64,000 nt of DNA from Chitinophaga sp. S165 (GTDB lineage Bacteria > Bacteroidota > Bacteroidia > Chitinophagales > Chitinophagaceae), in contig NZ_QGTG01000014.1 of NCBI RefSeq assembly GCF_003182155.1, positions 44,438-108,437 of the forward strand. The letters run 5' to 3'. This document shows, in pieces, positions 36,957 through 45,652 of this stretch. Each line of letters opens with the position of its first letter. Position 1 is the first letter of the stretch. The translations under genes and the position numbers were made by a program. Below the pieces are notes generated by a model, which was not told the DNA's origin, ran no database searches, and saw nothing but the letters and a program-made list of their open reading frames with translations.

Positions 36957-37808
36957 TCATAAGCCGTACGCCCCTATCCACCTTTTCTTAATTTCTTCAG
37001 TCTTCTGATCATACTCAACATCGATCCCCTTTGAACTTGGGTCGAGAGGCGTACGCAAAGGTCGTTTGCCTTTTTCCATGTTTACCAGGCCCAAAGCCGC
37101 ATTTGCGACAAGTTGCGGATCAGGCGCCGCCTCGGTAAAGATCTTTGTGAAAGCTTGCTGTATACGCTCCTGTATATCGGTTACCGGAGATCCATATGAC
37201 TCCTGTATACCCTCCCGGTCACCATTCACATGTGCTTTACTGATGATTTCCGTAATGAAACCACCTGGTTCAAGCAGAACAGATTCTACGCCTTGCCCGA
37301 TCAACTCCGCATGAGATCCTTCTATCAGGCCTTCTAAAGCAAATTTGCTGGCATTATAGGCAGACTGCAGTGGCAAAGAGATCCTTCCGACCTGGCTCGA
37401 GATGGTAATGATCAAACCGTCCTTCGCAGCACGCATACTAGGCAATACCGCATTGTTCATCCGATGCACACCCCATACATTGACATCAAAAAGTTTTTGT
37501 ATCTGAGGTATGGTATATGCTTCCAGTACTCCTCCCCCATAGATCCCTGCATTATTGATCAACACATCGATCTTCCCATGTCTGTCATATACAGCTTTGA
37601 CAGCATTTTTGACAGAAGCCTCGTCCGTCACGTCCAGATCAACAACTTCCGTATTAGGCAATGTACCTAAGGTTTCGGCAAATGCTGCATTCTTACCGTT
37701 TACATTACGCATTGTGGCAATTACCGTATGCCCTTCCTTATCAAAAGTTCTGGCCATTAAGGCGCCAAATCCCGTGCTTGCGCCGGTAATCAGAATTACT
37801 TTTTTCAT
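36957..37808 (-). CDS. Short-chain dehydrogenase/reductase (SDR family)
   Basis: A 283-residue classical SDR that would oxidise or reduce an alcohol/carbonyl with NAD(P). It has the Rossmann motif TGASTGFGALMAR, the structural NNAGIYG, catalytic Ser in ITISSQVGR, and YNASK as the YxxxK pair. ATMRN after strand 2, with Arg near the cofactor, is compatible with NADP(H). Substrate is unknown. It is divergent from an HxlR regulator gene 175 bp away, a common arrangement in which a redox- or electrophile-sensing HxlR controls the adjacent reductase. Such control here is inference. Confidence 0.93.
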   Translation of the reverse strand: MKKVILITGASTGFGALMARTFDKEGHTVIATMRNVNGKNAAFAETLGTLPNTEVVDLDVTDEASVKNAVKAVYDRHGKIDVLINNAGIYGGGVLEAYTIPQIQKLFDVNVWGVHRMNNAVLPSMRAAKDGLIITISSQVGRISLPLQSAYNASKFALEGLIEGSHAELIGQGVESVLLEPGGFITEIISKAHVNGDREGIQESYGSPVTDIQERIQQAFTKIFTEAAPDPQLVANAALGLVNMEKGKRPLRTPLDPSSKGIDVEYDQKTEEIKKRWIGAYGL

Positions 37809-37906
37809 GTTAGTTGTATATTGTTTTATTGCGCTTAAAGCAGGCTGAAATCCTCTGGGGATCGCTTATGCTGCTTTCTGTATGGCATCTGTCAGATGAT
37901 TATTTC

Positions 37907-37938
37907 TTTGCAAATCTAGAGCCTTTTACTTTCCTTTG
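37907..37938 (+). promoter_or_regulatory. Candidate Bacteroidota promoter of the HxlR gene
   Basis: TTTG at 37907-37910 and TTCCTTTG at 37931-37938 (seven of eight to TAnnTTTG) are separated by 20 bp, the usual spacing. They lie about 45 bp upstream of the ATG at 37984. Confidence 0.45.
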
Positions 37939-37983
37939 TACAGTACTTTCCCCGAGGATAGTTGAATATATCAAACGAGTATT

Positions 37984-38373
37984 ATGGCCGCAAAAAAAAC
38001 ACATCTGAAATGCCTTGAAACAGTTAAACCCGTAAGAGATGCTCTTGACGTGATCAACGGCAAATGGAAATTGTCAATTTTTATTTCTGTCGCAGCCGGC
38101 AATGAAAGGTTTAACGACATCCAGGAAGGTATACCGGGAATTACACCAAAGGTTCTGGCGAAAGAGCTGAAAGAGCTGGAACAACACCAGCTCATAAAGA
38201 GAACAATAATAGATGACTATCCCGCTAAGATCGTTTACACGTTAGAAACTTACGCACATACTTTAATTCCGATCATAGAAGCATTGAAGGACTGGGGCCT
38301 GAATCACCGTAAAAAAATTTTCGACAAAGGATATGTTGAAACAGATCCCGTAGATATTACATGCCTGACTTAA
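37984..38373 (+). CDS. HxlR-family winged-helix transcriptional regulator
   Basis: A 129-residue dimeric DNA-binding protein. Family features are the conserved start CLETVKPVRDALDVINGKWK, the recognition part ERFNDIQEGIPGITPKVLAK with ELKELEQHQLIKR, and the wing sequence VVYTLE-like KIVYTLETYAHTLIPIIEAL. Cys9 at the N-terminus could be redox-sensitive, as in related regulators, but this is not shown. It is divergent from the SDR gene and its last 17 bp overlap the 3' end of the convergent gene at 38357. Confidence 0.92.
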   Translation: MAAKKTHLKCLETVKPVRDALDVINGKWKLSIFISVAAGNERFNDIQEGIPGITPKVLAKELKELEQHQLIKRTIIDDYPAKIVYTLETYAHTLIPIIEALKDWGLNHRKKIFDKGYVETDPVDITCLT

Positions 38374-39736
38374 TTTCTTTCATCTTGTGTTCCTTCTCGT
38401 CCAATCTATAAAAAGCAGTCTGCTTGCCTGTTATATCATACTCCTTCCTTTCATATAACTGGTCATTTTTATAGCACCATTCAGCCTTGATCCTCCCGTC
38501 TTCATCCCATTCTGTTTTGGAATATCCGTCCTTATATTTTCTATGATCCCACCATTGTTCTGACCTGATCTTACCGTTCTCATAGTAGTGGATCACAGCA
38601 CCATGCACTTCTCCTTTATCATCAAGTGGTACGATACAACTAAGCTGCCCGTTGTGATGCCAGCTTTTACGTTCTCCATACATCACACCATTCTTCCAGC
38701 AGTTAAGCGCTGTCAGTTGTCCGTTTCTGTTCCAGGTCTTTTCCTCTCCTTCTATCCTCCCATTAACATAAAAAGCTTCATGACGTTCACCATATTGAAG
38801 AATTGAAGTGATCAGCCCATTTCTGACATAGGGATATATCTTACTTTCAGGGTTGCTCATTGCATCACCGAAATACTTTTCTACATCTGTCCAGTTCTCA
38901 AGTATATCCTTTGTTTGCCAAGGATATAAAACATCCGCCAGCTCTTCCAGATCAAAATATGCATCCCCCGGAGAATCCATCAGATGTATCATATCTGCAA
39001 ACGTAGGTAGAATATTCAGACACTGATATGCTTTCAGTTTGTGATGCCCGTCTATGATATAGCGATATGAATCAAACGTAGGATCAGTATCATGATATGT
39101 ACCGGAATAAAAACTGCTTAAAGTAATGACTACAGGCCGCTCACCCTCCTTTATTCTGTCCATGTAATAATAGACCCGTTCCATGTTAGTTTCCGAAGAC
39201 GGCTGCGTAGCAACAAACCGGAGATCCCCATATCCATAACATGCGTAAAGTTTATAATCAAAAATGTCCGTTCTGCGCCTTTGTTCCGGATCTTCTGCCT
39301 GCCAGGCTGCATGCTCCTGCTGAAGCGCTTCCATCCTCGACCTGTCAACCACCTTGTCATCCTGCAGATACTCCCAGCCGGTCTTGGCGCCTGGTTCAGT
39401 TGATTTCTTGTAAACCCAATCGTTGGTTTCGTTATGAAAATGCACTGCAAACCTTCCTTTAGGCAAAAGCGGAAATAGAGGACGTAAAAGCTCTTTCAGT
39501 GCAGGCAGATCATTCAAATAGTCCTTATTTAGGCCACTGTTGAAGTGTCTCCTGATCTCTTCTCTCTCCTCTTTTGAATACTGCATGTGCATCAGGTATC
39601 GCTCTATAGTACCATGCCCACCAAACCAGGTAGCTGTACGCGGCCGCCTAAAATGAAAGTAACATCCATAATCATTTGCCCGCACAGACAGAATACCCTG
39701 CCCTTCTGTATTATCAAAAGTTATTACTGTATCCAT
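38357..39736 (-). CDS. Unknown protein: ParB-like DGHHK motif plus MORN/YwqK-like repeats
   Basis: A 459-residue cytoplasmic protein with two visible parts. In the N-terminal half, VVITLSSFYSGTYHDTD is followed by YRYIIDGHHKLKAYQCL, resembling the catalytic-site loop of ParB/sulfiredoxin-like folds (I-DG-H-R/K-L-A). From about residue 330 the sequence turns into degenerate repeats of the MORN/YwqK type, each with a G-x-x-x-x-W/Y-x-x-N/D-G-x-L/I core, for example GEEKTWNRNGQLTALNCWKN and HGAVIHYYENGKIRSEQWWD. YwqK-like repeats occur in immunity and effector-associated proteins. No neighbouring toxin is seen. Function is unknown; an immunity or scaffold role is speculation. Confidence 0.72.
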   Translation of the reverse strand: MDTVITFDNTEGQGILSVRANDYGCYFHFRRPRTATWFGGHGTIERYLMHMQYSKEEREEIRRHFNSGLNKDYLNDLPALKELLRPLFPLLPKGRFAVHFHNETNDWVYKKSTEPGAKTGWEYLQDDKVVDRSRMEALQQEHAAWQAEDPEQRRRTDIFDYKLYACYGYGDLRFVATQPSSETNMERVYYYMDRIKEGERPVVITLSSFYSGTYHDTDPTFDSYRYIIDGHHKLKAYQCLNILPTFADMIHLMDSPGDAYFDLEELADVLYPWQTKDILENWTDVEKYFGDAMSNPESKIYPYVRNGLITSILQYGERHEAFYVNGRIEGEEKTWNRNGQLTALNCWKNGVMYGERKSWHHNGQLSCIVPLDDKGEVHGAVIHYYENGKIRSEQWWDHRKYKDGYSKTEWDEDGRIKAEWCYKNDQLYERKEYDITGKQTAFYRLDEKEHKMKEIKSGM

Positions 39737-39776
39737 ATATTATTATTTGGGGAGCACCCCTATAGCTGTTCATTCG

Positions 39777-40730
39777 TTAGTCAAGGATCGCTTTGGAACC
39801 TGGAGCAGCCTGATAACCTTTTCCCCATTTGAAAACATAACGCTTCGTCAGCGTAAAATGCCCCTTCTTTTTGCCCGTGGCTTTGGCCGGTGCCTGCACT
39901 TCTTCAGGCAAACCTTCAATATCGTTCGCCAGGTATTCGCCTTTCATCGTCACAATAATATCGCGGAAGAAACGCTTGCCGCTTTCAGGTATGCTGTATT
40001 TCACGTCCCAGGTGGCATTGGGTTCTTCCCAGGGACCTTCCGTACGTCCGACGTTATATGCTGCAAATACTTCCTTGTATTCACCGCCTGTTCCTGCAAT
40101 CAGAAAAAGATGAGTCGAGAATGGTCCGCCGCCGCCGCCATTCTGCATCTTCAGCATAAAAGCGTATTGATCATGACCTATCAGCATCGGTTCGGGTTCA
40201 GGACAGCGTGAGAATGCACCATAAGCGCCAATGGCAGGCTGATAGAATTTCATCACCCATTTGCCGCCTGTTAGTACAAATTTTGCCAATCCCAGCGTGC
40301 CTCCTGTAAAACGGGAGGTCTGCGCACCGTCAGGGTCATACCAGGAATGATTAAACGTCAGCATCTTATACTTAGTGCCGGACGAATCCGTATAACTGAT
40401 CACTTTCAATAAACGGGTAGCAACACCTTCCTTATAAGGGAATTCATAGCGATCTGCTTCATTCACATCCAGCAGGTACTGCGTCTCACATGACTTACAC
40501 TCCCAGCTGATCAACTCATTATTATAGTCTCCGGACGACAGGTTATAATATTTACCCGGGAATAATTGCTGTAACGCCTTCTGCCCGTCAAACGGCTCGG
40601 GCATCTCCAAAACACGTATAGGCGACAGAATAGTATCAGGAAGGTTCTTTTTCTGCAATTCTTCATCCTGGGCGAAGCTGCTCGTAACAATGCAAAGGGT
40701 CAATAGAAGACCCGTAATAATCTGTTTCAT
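39777..40730 (-). CDS. Secreted protein of unknown function
   Basis: A 317-residue protein with signal peptide MKQIITGLLLTLCIVTSSFA. The mature part has WECKSCETQYLLDV with a CxxC pair that could form a disulfide or bind metal, a Gly-rich run after MLKMQN, and a basic C-terminus (ATGKKKGHFTLTKRYVFKWG). The middle is beta-rich and contains several aromatic residues. I recognise no family. It stands alone, 40 bp downstream of the unrelated gene at 39736 on the same strand, so a shared transcript cannot be excluded. Confidence 0.72.
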   Translation of the reverse strand: MKQIITGLLLTLCIVTSSFAQDEELQKKNLPDTILSPIRVLEMPEPFDGQKALQQLFPGKYYNLSSGDYNNELISWECKSCETQYLLDVNEADRYEFPYKEGVATRLLKVISYTDSSGTKYKMLTFNHSWYDPDGAQTSRFTGGTLGLAKFVLTGGKWVMKFYQPAIGAYGAFSRCPEPEPMLIGHDQYAFMLKMQNGGGGGPFSTHLFLIAGTGGEYKEVFAAYNVGRTEGPWEEPNATWDVKYSIPESGKRFFRDIIVTMKGEYLANDIEGLPEEVQAPAKATGKKKGHFTLTKRYVFKWGKGYQAAPGSKAILD

Positions 40731-41082
40731 GATCCGAATTAATGGGGTTACAAATATAGATTCTTTAAATTATATATGTAACACACATTATAACGTCACA
40801 TTTCCTCTCCGGCAAGGGTCGAAACGCCCCCGTTTTTTCCATTGTTCATACCCTAAACCTGTCTTTTTTAAGGTCCCTACCCCTCCAACTACACGGCCTT
40901 CCCTCGCAAAAGCAGGTTTCAGACTACAATCAGGAGTATTGATTTTCAATACATACAACTGTGAATTGTTAAAAAGCAACCATAAGTAGTGTAGTTACAA
41001 CTAACAGGTTTGCCCTTTTTGCTGATAATAGCAATTGACCGGAATATCTTCGTGGTGTCAAAAAAAATAAAACGAAGACACT
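40731..41082. other. Divergent intergenic region
   Basis: This 352-bp gap separates the secreted unknown (minus) from the HTH-pentapeptide gene (plus). A possible plus-strand promoter has TTTG at 41018-41021 and TATCTTCG at 41045-41052, spaced 23 bp, longer than usual. No gene or repeat was recognised. Confidence 0.35.
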
Positions 41083-42012
41083 ATGGACACTAAAATTATC
41101 GGCAGCAAAATTACCCTGGCAAGAAAAAAGGTAAATATGTCTCAGGCGCAAATAGCCCAATTACTCTTTATCAGCCCACAGGCAGTTGGAAAATGGGAAC
41201 GCGGAGAATCAATACCCGACCTTATTACTTTTAACCGGCTCGCAGAGATCTTAGGCGTTGACCTTAACTACTTTTCTGAAAGCTTCCAATCAATGGCCGG
41301 TGAAATGCCTGACATTATTGACGACATCGACAAAACAGAAGAGGAAACCGCCCCTTTCTCTGACTTGCCGGAAGAACAATTACTAATGAACTTCAGCGGA
41401 AGCGACCTGACAAAAAGTGACTTCGCAGGCGTTACAGCACATAAAAGGAAATTTAACGGTAGTTCCTTGCGCGGCGCCGACTTTGCAAATGCAGACCTGA
41501 CTGGCAGCTCTTTTATGGGTAGCGATGTAAGTGACGCTAATTTCGACGCAGCGAATTTGACAGATTGCACACTGTCCGCTACCAACCTGGCCAACGCAAG
41601 CTTTAACAAGACAATCCTTGTACGCACAGCGTTCAGCAAGTTGGAACTGACCCAGGCAAAATTTACCGATGCAAAACTGATTGATGTAAAGCTCACCAAA
41701 AGCGACCTTAGAAAAACGATCTTTGAAAACTGTGCCTTTAGCGGTGTTGATTTTGAGTATTCCGATCTCCGGGGACTATGCTTTGACGGTCAGACCTTTA
41801 CCGGTGTCAAGTTTCACAACACAGCGCTGAACGATGTTACATTTAATGGTGCAACACTTAAGAATGTCTCCTTCCGCTCTACCTATGCCTTGACTAATAA
41901 ATATTACCGGGCCATTAGCACGATCCGCTTTGACGGTGCCATGATGGACAAGCTGACCTACGCAGCCCTCAAAGGCATAGGCGCCGATCTGTCAAAGGTT
42001 ACAACTATATAA
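41083..42012 (+). CDS. Xre-type helix-turn-helix fused to pentapeptide repeats
   Basis: A 309-residue two-part protein. Residues about 5-65 form a Cro/C1-type DNA-binding domain (ITLARKKVNMSQAQIAQLLF, SPQAVGKWERGESIPD). A short acidic linker follows (DIIDDIDKTEEETAPF). From about residue 105 to 270 the sequence is a series of pentapeptide repeats, A(D/N)Lxx-like, for example LRGADFANADLTGSSFMGSD and ANFDAANLTDCTLSATNLAN, which should fold as a right-handed square beta-helix. Such helices can mimic DNA (MfpA/Qnr type) or act as scaffolds. The combination suggests a regulator whose effector domain is the helix. No cognate partner is evident. Confidence 0.9.
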   Translation: MDTKIIGSKITLARKKVNMSQAQIAQLLFISPQAVGKWERGESIPDLITFNRLAEILGVDLNYFSESFQSMAGEMPDIIDDIDKTEEETAPFSDLPEEQLLMNFSGSDLTKSDFAGVTAHKRKFNGSSLRGADFANADLTGSSFMGSDVSDANFDAANLTDCTLSATNLANASFNKTILVRTAFSKLELTQAKFTDAKLIDVKLTKSDLRKTIFENCAFSGVDFEYSDLRGLCFDGQTFTGVKFHNTALNDVTFNGATLKNVSFRSTYALTNKYYRAISTIRFDGAMMDKLTYAALKGIGADLSKVTTI

Positions 42013-42169
42013 AGAAGGAAGCTATGCCAAACAATGTGATAGTCCTGCAGGCTGTTTCATGTTCCAAAGAACGTATATCAAAGATGCACAGAGCGGTAGC
42101 AAGCCGGTATAAAACCGGGTTAAAAGATGCTTTTGCCGGATGACCCTCGTGATAGGTAAAGAAAACGAT

Positions 42170-42808
42170 TCAAAATCCGAAGATCTCATCGAGTACTATA
42201 ACATGCTTTCCGGCTGTAAGGACCATTGGAGCCTTTGCCAGTTTCTCTGCAAGTATGAATGTCGGTAATGGTTTGAACTTCTTCAGTAGCCCCAAGCTAT
42301 TCAGAAAGTTTAACACCCCGGAAAATATACGCTCTCCTGCCCTGTCTGTATCTTTTCGTAACAACAGCCCGGGCCTGAAAATGATGTACTGATCAAATGC
42401 AAGGCTATCAATGCCCTCTTCCAGTTTACCTTTCATCCAGGAGTAAAATGTCTTGCTTCTTGAAGAAGCTCCATATGCAGACAGTAGAATGGTCCTCGGT
42501 ACACCATTTTTCCTCGCCTTCTCCGCAAATTTCAAAGGGATTTCATAGTCTATATGCATCTGTTCATCTTTTGAACCAGCTGTTTTAAGCGTGGTTCCAA
42601 GACAAGAGAACCATACATCTCCTTTGATGTACGCCGAAACCTCTTCCAGCTTATCAAAGTCAGTTAATACTTCGGATAATTTGGGATGGGTCATACCGCT
42701 TGCTCGACGCACAAATATTACAACTTCCGTATATGCGGGATCCTGCAACAGGATCTTCACAAGGTCTTTTCCGGTAGCCCCCGTGGCCCCTATGATCAGT
42801 GCTTTCAT
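42170..42808 (-). CDS. NAD(P)H-binding Rossmann protein (atypical SDR, HTATIP2-like)
   Basis: A 212-residue single-domain protein with the atypical-SDR dinucleotide motif GATGATGKDLVKILL at the N-terminus. It also has VVIFVRR after strand 2, VWFSCLGTTLKTAGSKDEQ, and ILLSAYGASSRSKTFYSWMK, in which Tyr and Lys could serve as the catalytic pair. Relatives act as reductases or redox-sensing regulators; substrate is unknown. It stands alone on the minus strand. The 157-bp gap to the previous plus-strand gene holds no clear terminator. Confidence 0.85.
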   Translation of the reverse strand: MKALIIGATGATGKDLVKILLQDPAYTEVVIFVRRASGMTHPKLSEVLTDFDKLEEVSAYIKGDVWFSCLGTTLKTAGSKDEQMHIDYEIPLKFAEKARKNGVPRTILLSAYGASSRSKTFYSWMKGKLEEGIDSLAFDQYIIFRPGLLLRKDTDRAGERIFSGVLNFLNSLGLLKKFKPLPTFILAEKLAKAPMVLTAGKHVIVLDEIFGF

Positions 42809-43142
42809 ATTTTTTTCTTAAGCCTTTGTAGTTCGCTTTTAGTTGATACTGCTAAGCTGCGTATATGTGAAGGGCACCTGACGCAAATGCGTCAATATCT
42901 CTGTGCCTGATCCTATCTTCCATTATTAGATTAGTCCCTTCAACAAAATTGTCTTGATCCAAAATATAATAAATCTATGATTTTAGTTAAGTAGTTTGCT
43001 ACCTGCCTTTTCATCAAAGGTGTCATTTAAACAACATTTTCGATAAATACTACCACGGACAAGATAACAAAGATTGCACCGATCATGAAAAATATTGTAC
43101 TTTTCCCCTGTCATTCAGGGGATTAACCAATCTTAAAAGTAC
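42809..43142. other. Intergenic region before the kinase array
   Basis: About 330 bp between the Rossmann oxidoreductase gene and the first repeat leader of the kinase array. The sequence is AT-rich, with no gene, clear promoter or strong hairpin recognised. Confidence 0.35.
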
Positions 43143-43245
43143 TATACACCAACCGTCTTTAATTGTCGAAGGCCCCCTTAGAGTAGCACCTAAAGAGCGT
43201 AAACAGAAAATTGTATATAAAAGAACTAGCTATGAACAGGTTATT
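43143..43245 (+). repeat. Upstream leader repeat, copy 1 (before kinase 1)
   Basis: A block at 43143-43186 (with CCAACCGTCTTTAAT and TTAGAGTAG) and a 48-bp block at 43198-43245 recur before kinase 2 at 45545-45652. The second block is identical in both copies and includes the start codon. The shared sequence probably carries the promoter and translation start, duplicated with the gene. Confidence 0.8.
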
Positions 43246-45526
43246 GTTGTTCTCCTGTTGTATGATCGGGTATTTATTTCCATGCCTGGCGCAGAGTCAG
43301 TTGCCATCACACAGCGTCCTACAACAGTTGGTAAAGAAAGAACGTCCTGATACAGCAGAAATACACATTTTGCTCAACGCAGGATACGTCTACGTTATGA
43401 GACCAGGTACAACCCGCACCGATATGGACAGCGCCGCCCTGTACGCGGAAAAAGCGTTGAGATCAGCTGTAAAAGCTGATGAGGAAATGTGGGAAGGCCG
43501 TAGCTGTTTACTCTATGCCCAGATCTTTCGTGAACAGAATCTCCCTGCGAAAGGGATTGAATACGGATTGAGAGCAAAGGATCTCTTTGAAAAACTCGAT
43601 AGGAAAGATTACCTCGCAGATACCTATACTGAACTGGCCGGCTGTTATGACATCAACACTGGTGACGGGATCAATACCAGGATCAAATATTACAAAGAGG
43701 CGGCCAGATTATATGGAGAAGCCGGCCTGAAAGAGAGGCAGGCCCATACCCTTTATGTGCTGGGTGATCATTATAATGTGCTCGATGACTACAAATCGTT
43801 GACAGAAGCACTTATACAATCGGTGGCCATCTATGACGAAATTAAAGTGGAACCAGGTGCAGACATCTATTCTCTCTTGGGACTGGGCTACAATCGTCAG
43901 GGCGACTTCGGTAACGCCCTAAAGTACAGTGTGCTCGCCGTGAAAGTAATTGAATCGCTGAAAGATACTATTCCTGCACATATTGCGGTATACAACCGTC
44001 TTGGCCTTTTGTACTACTATATGGGCGAGCATAAGGATGCCTTAAAATATTATGAAAAGGCCTGGCCTATTGCTATAAAATTGAAAGATACAACAAGTCT
44101 GTGGACACTGTCCGTCAGCAGAGCCGCCTGTTATGCCAAAATAAGCATGTACAACGAAGCCATTTCTGTGCTGAAACGGGAAGAACGTTACTACCCTCCC
44201 GTTGATCCGCGGGACAAAATACAGATGTACCTGATACTTGCCAGATGTTACCTGGATACAAACCGCCCGAACGAGTTCCTCACCTATCTGCATCAATTGG
44301 ACAACAATAGGAAGTATGTGCCGGAAGAGCTGCAGGCGGCTGTAGACGACCTGGGCGCCCGGTACAATTTTTATCTGAAGCGATACGCAAAAAGCCATGA
44401 ACTGGCCAGTCAGATGCTGGCCAATGCCTCAAAGATGAACAGCAGCAATGCACAGCAACAGGCCTACTTTAATCTTTACAAAGCCGATTCCGCTATGGGG
44501 AACTTTGAGGAAGCCCTCACACACTATCGCATGTATAAAAGTATTAATGACACTTTATTCAATACAGCCAAATCAAGACAGATAAGCGTATTACAGGTCC
44601 AGTTTGAAACAAAACAGAAAGATCAGGCACTTCAGCTCAATCAGCAGAATATTGAGCTGCTTACCCGCAAAGCAGAACTGCAAAATGCTGCACTGAATAC
44701 AGCCACCTTTACCAGGAACGTCATCATCGCCGGCGCTGCTATGCTGGCCATCATGTTGGGACTTGTATACAACCGCTATCAGCTTAAGCTGCGCAGTAAC
44801 CGCCAGCTGGAACATAAACAGGATGAGATCAACCAGAAAAACAAATTTCTTCAGAAACTGGTCGGTGAAAAAGAATGGCTGGTCAAAGAGATCCACCATC
44901 GTGTAAAAAACAACCTCCAGATAGTCATGAGCCTCCTGAACACACAGGCGGCTTTCCTGGACGATAAAGACGCTCTCAACGCCATCCGCGAAAGCAGGTA
45001 CCGTATGCAGGCCATATCGCTCATCCACCAGAAGTTATACCAGTCGGAAAATATGGCCCTGATAGATATGCATACCTACATCCGGGACCTCGTTGAATAC
45101 CTCAAAGACGGCTTTTCAGATATCAGCAGGATCCGGTTCGATCTTCAGATAAGCCATGTAAAACTGGATGTATCACAATCCGTTCCTATTGGACTGATCC
45201 TTAATGAAGCCATCACCAATGCCATTAAATATGCCTTTACGGGCAATAATAACGGAATTATCACTATCTCCCTTCAAGAGACTATCCCAGGCCAGCTGAG
45301 CCTCCGGATAGCCGATAACGGAGCTGGAATTCCACCCGAAGACAACAAACCCCGTAAACAGTCAATGGGCATGATGCTCATGGATACACTCGCAGAACAA
45401 TTGGACGGTACATTGAACATACAGAGCAGGAATGGTGTAATTATTACCGTCAGCTTTAAATATCAGGAAAAACAAACCTTTACTGAGCCGGAAGAACTTG
45501 AAGAAGAAATGGCCGGCCATGTTTGA
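43232..45526 (+). CDS. TPR-sensor histidine kinase 1 of three (HisKA_2 type)
   Basis: An exported-sensor kinase with signal peptide MNRLLLFSCCMIGYLFPCLA, a periplasmic helical domain of tetratricopeptide repeats (for example ADIYSLLGLGYNRQGDFGNA and HKDALKYYEKAWPIAIKLKD, about 40-410), a coiled coil and one membrane segment (NVIIAGAAMLAIMLGLVYN). A HisKA_2 domain with VKEIHHRVKNNLQIVMSLLN (H555/H556) is followed by a HATPase domain (NEAITNAIKYAF, ADNGAGIP, SMGMMLMDTLAEQL). No receiver or output domain and no adjacent response regulator is present. I chose the ATG at 43232, matching the start shared by all three paralogues; the frame opens at 43211. Confidence 0.93.
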   Translation: MNRLLLFSCCMIGYLFPCLAQSQLPSHSVLQQLVKKERPDTAEIHILLNAGYVYVMRPGTTRTDMDSAALYAEKALRSAVKADEEMWEGRSCLLYAQIFREQNLPAKGIEYGLRAKDLFEKLDRKDYLADTYTELAGCYDINTGDGINTRIKYYKEAARLYGEAGLKERQAHTLYVLGDHYNVLDDYKSLTEALIQSVAIYDEIKVEPGADIYSLLGLGYNRQGDFGNALKYSVLAVKVIESLKDTIPAHIAVYNRLGLLYYYMGEHKDALKYYEKAWPIAIKLKDTTSLWTLSVSRAACYAKISMYNEAISVLKREERYYPPVDPRDKIQMYLILARCYLDTNRPNEFLTYLHQLDNNRKYVPEELQAAVDDLGARYNFYLKRYAKSHELASQMLANASKMNSSNAQQQAYFNLYKADSAMGNFEEALTHYRMYKSINDTLFNTAKSRQISVLQVQFETKQKDQALQLNQQNIELLTRKAELQNAALNTATFTRNVIIAGAAMLAIMLGLVYNRYQLKLRSNRQLEHKQDEINQKNKFLQKLVGEKEWLVKEIHHRVKNNLQIVMSLLNTQAAFLDDKDALNAIRESRYRMQAISLIHQKLYQSENMALIDMHTYIRDLVEYLKDGFSDISRIRFDLQISHVKLDVSQSVPIGLILNEAITNAIKYAFTGNNNGIITISLQETIPGQLSLRIADNGAGIPPEDNKPRKQSMGMMLMDTLAEQLDGTLNIQSRNGVIITVSFKYQEKQTFTEPEELEEEMAGHV

Positions 45527-45544
45527 CATCTCCGTAACTCATCT

Positions 45545-45652
45545 ATATACCAACCGTCTTTAATATTGTCAAGGGGACCTTTAGAGTAGAATGCGCGGAA
45601 CCATCGTAAACAGAAAATTGTATATAAAAGAACTAGCTATGAACAGGTTATT
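45545..45652 (+). repeat. Upstream leader repeat, copy 2 (before kinase 2)
   Basis: The block at 45545-45590 is a diverged copy of 43143-43186. The block at 45605-45652 is identical to 43198-43245 over 48 bp. The equivalent region before kinase 3 keeps only a short similarity around ACTAGCTATGAACAGG. Confidence 0.8.

Noticed and set aside
42024..42143. A 39-codon frame with an AAGGAAG-like sequence before its ATG
   Set aside because: It could be a small protein, but it has no recognisable motif, and Bacteroidota do not normally use Shine-Dalgarno sites. Left out for lack of support.
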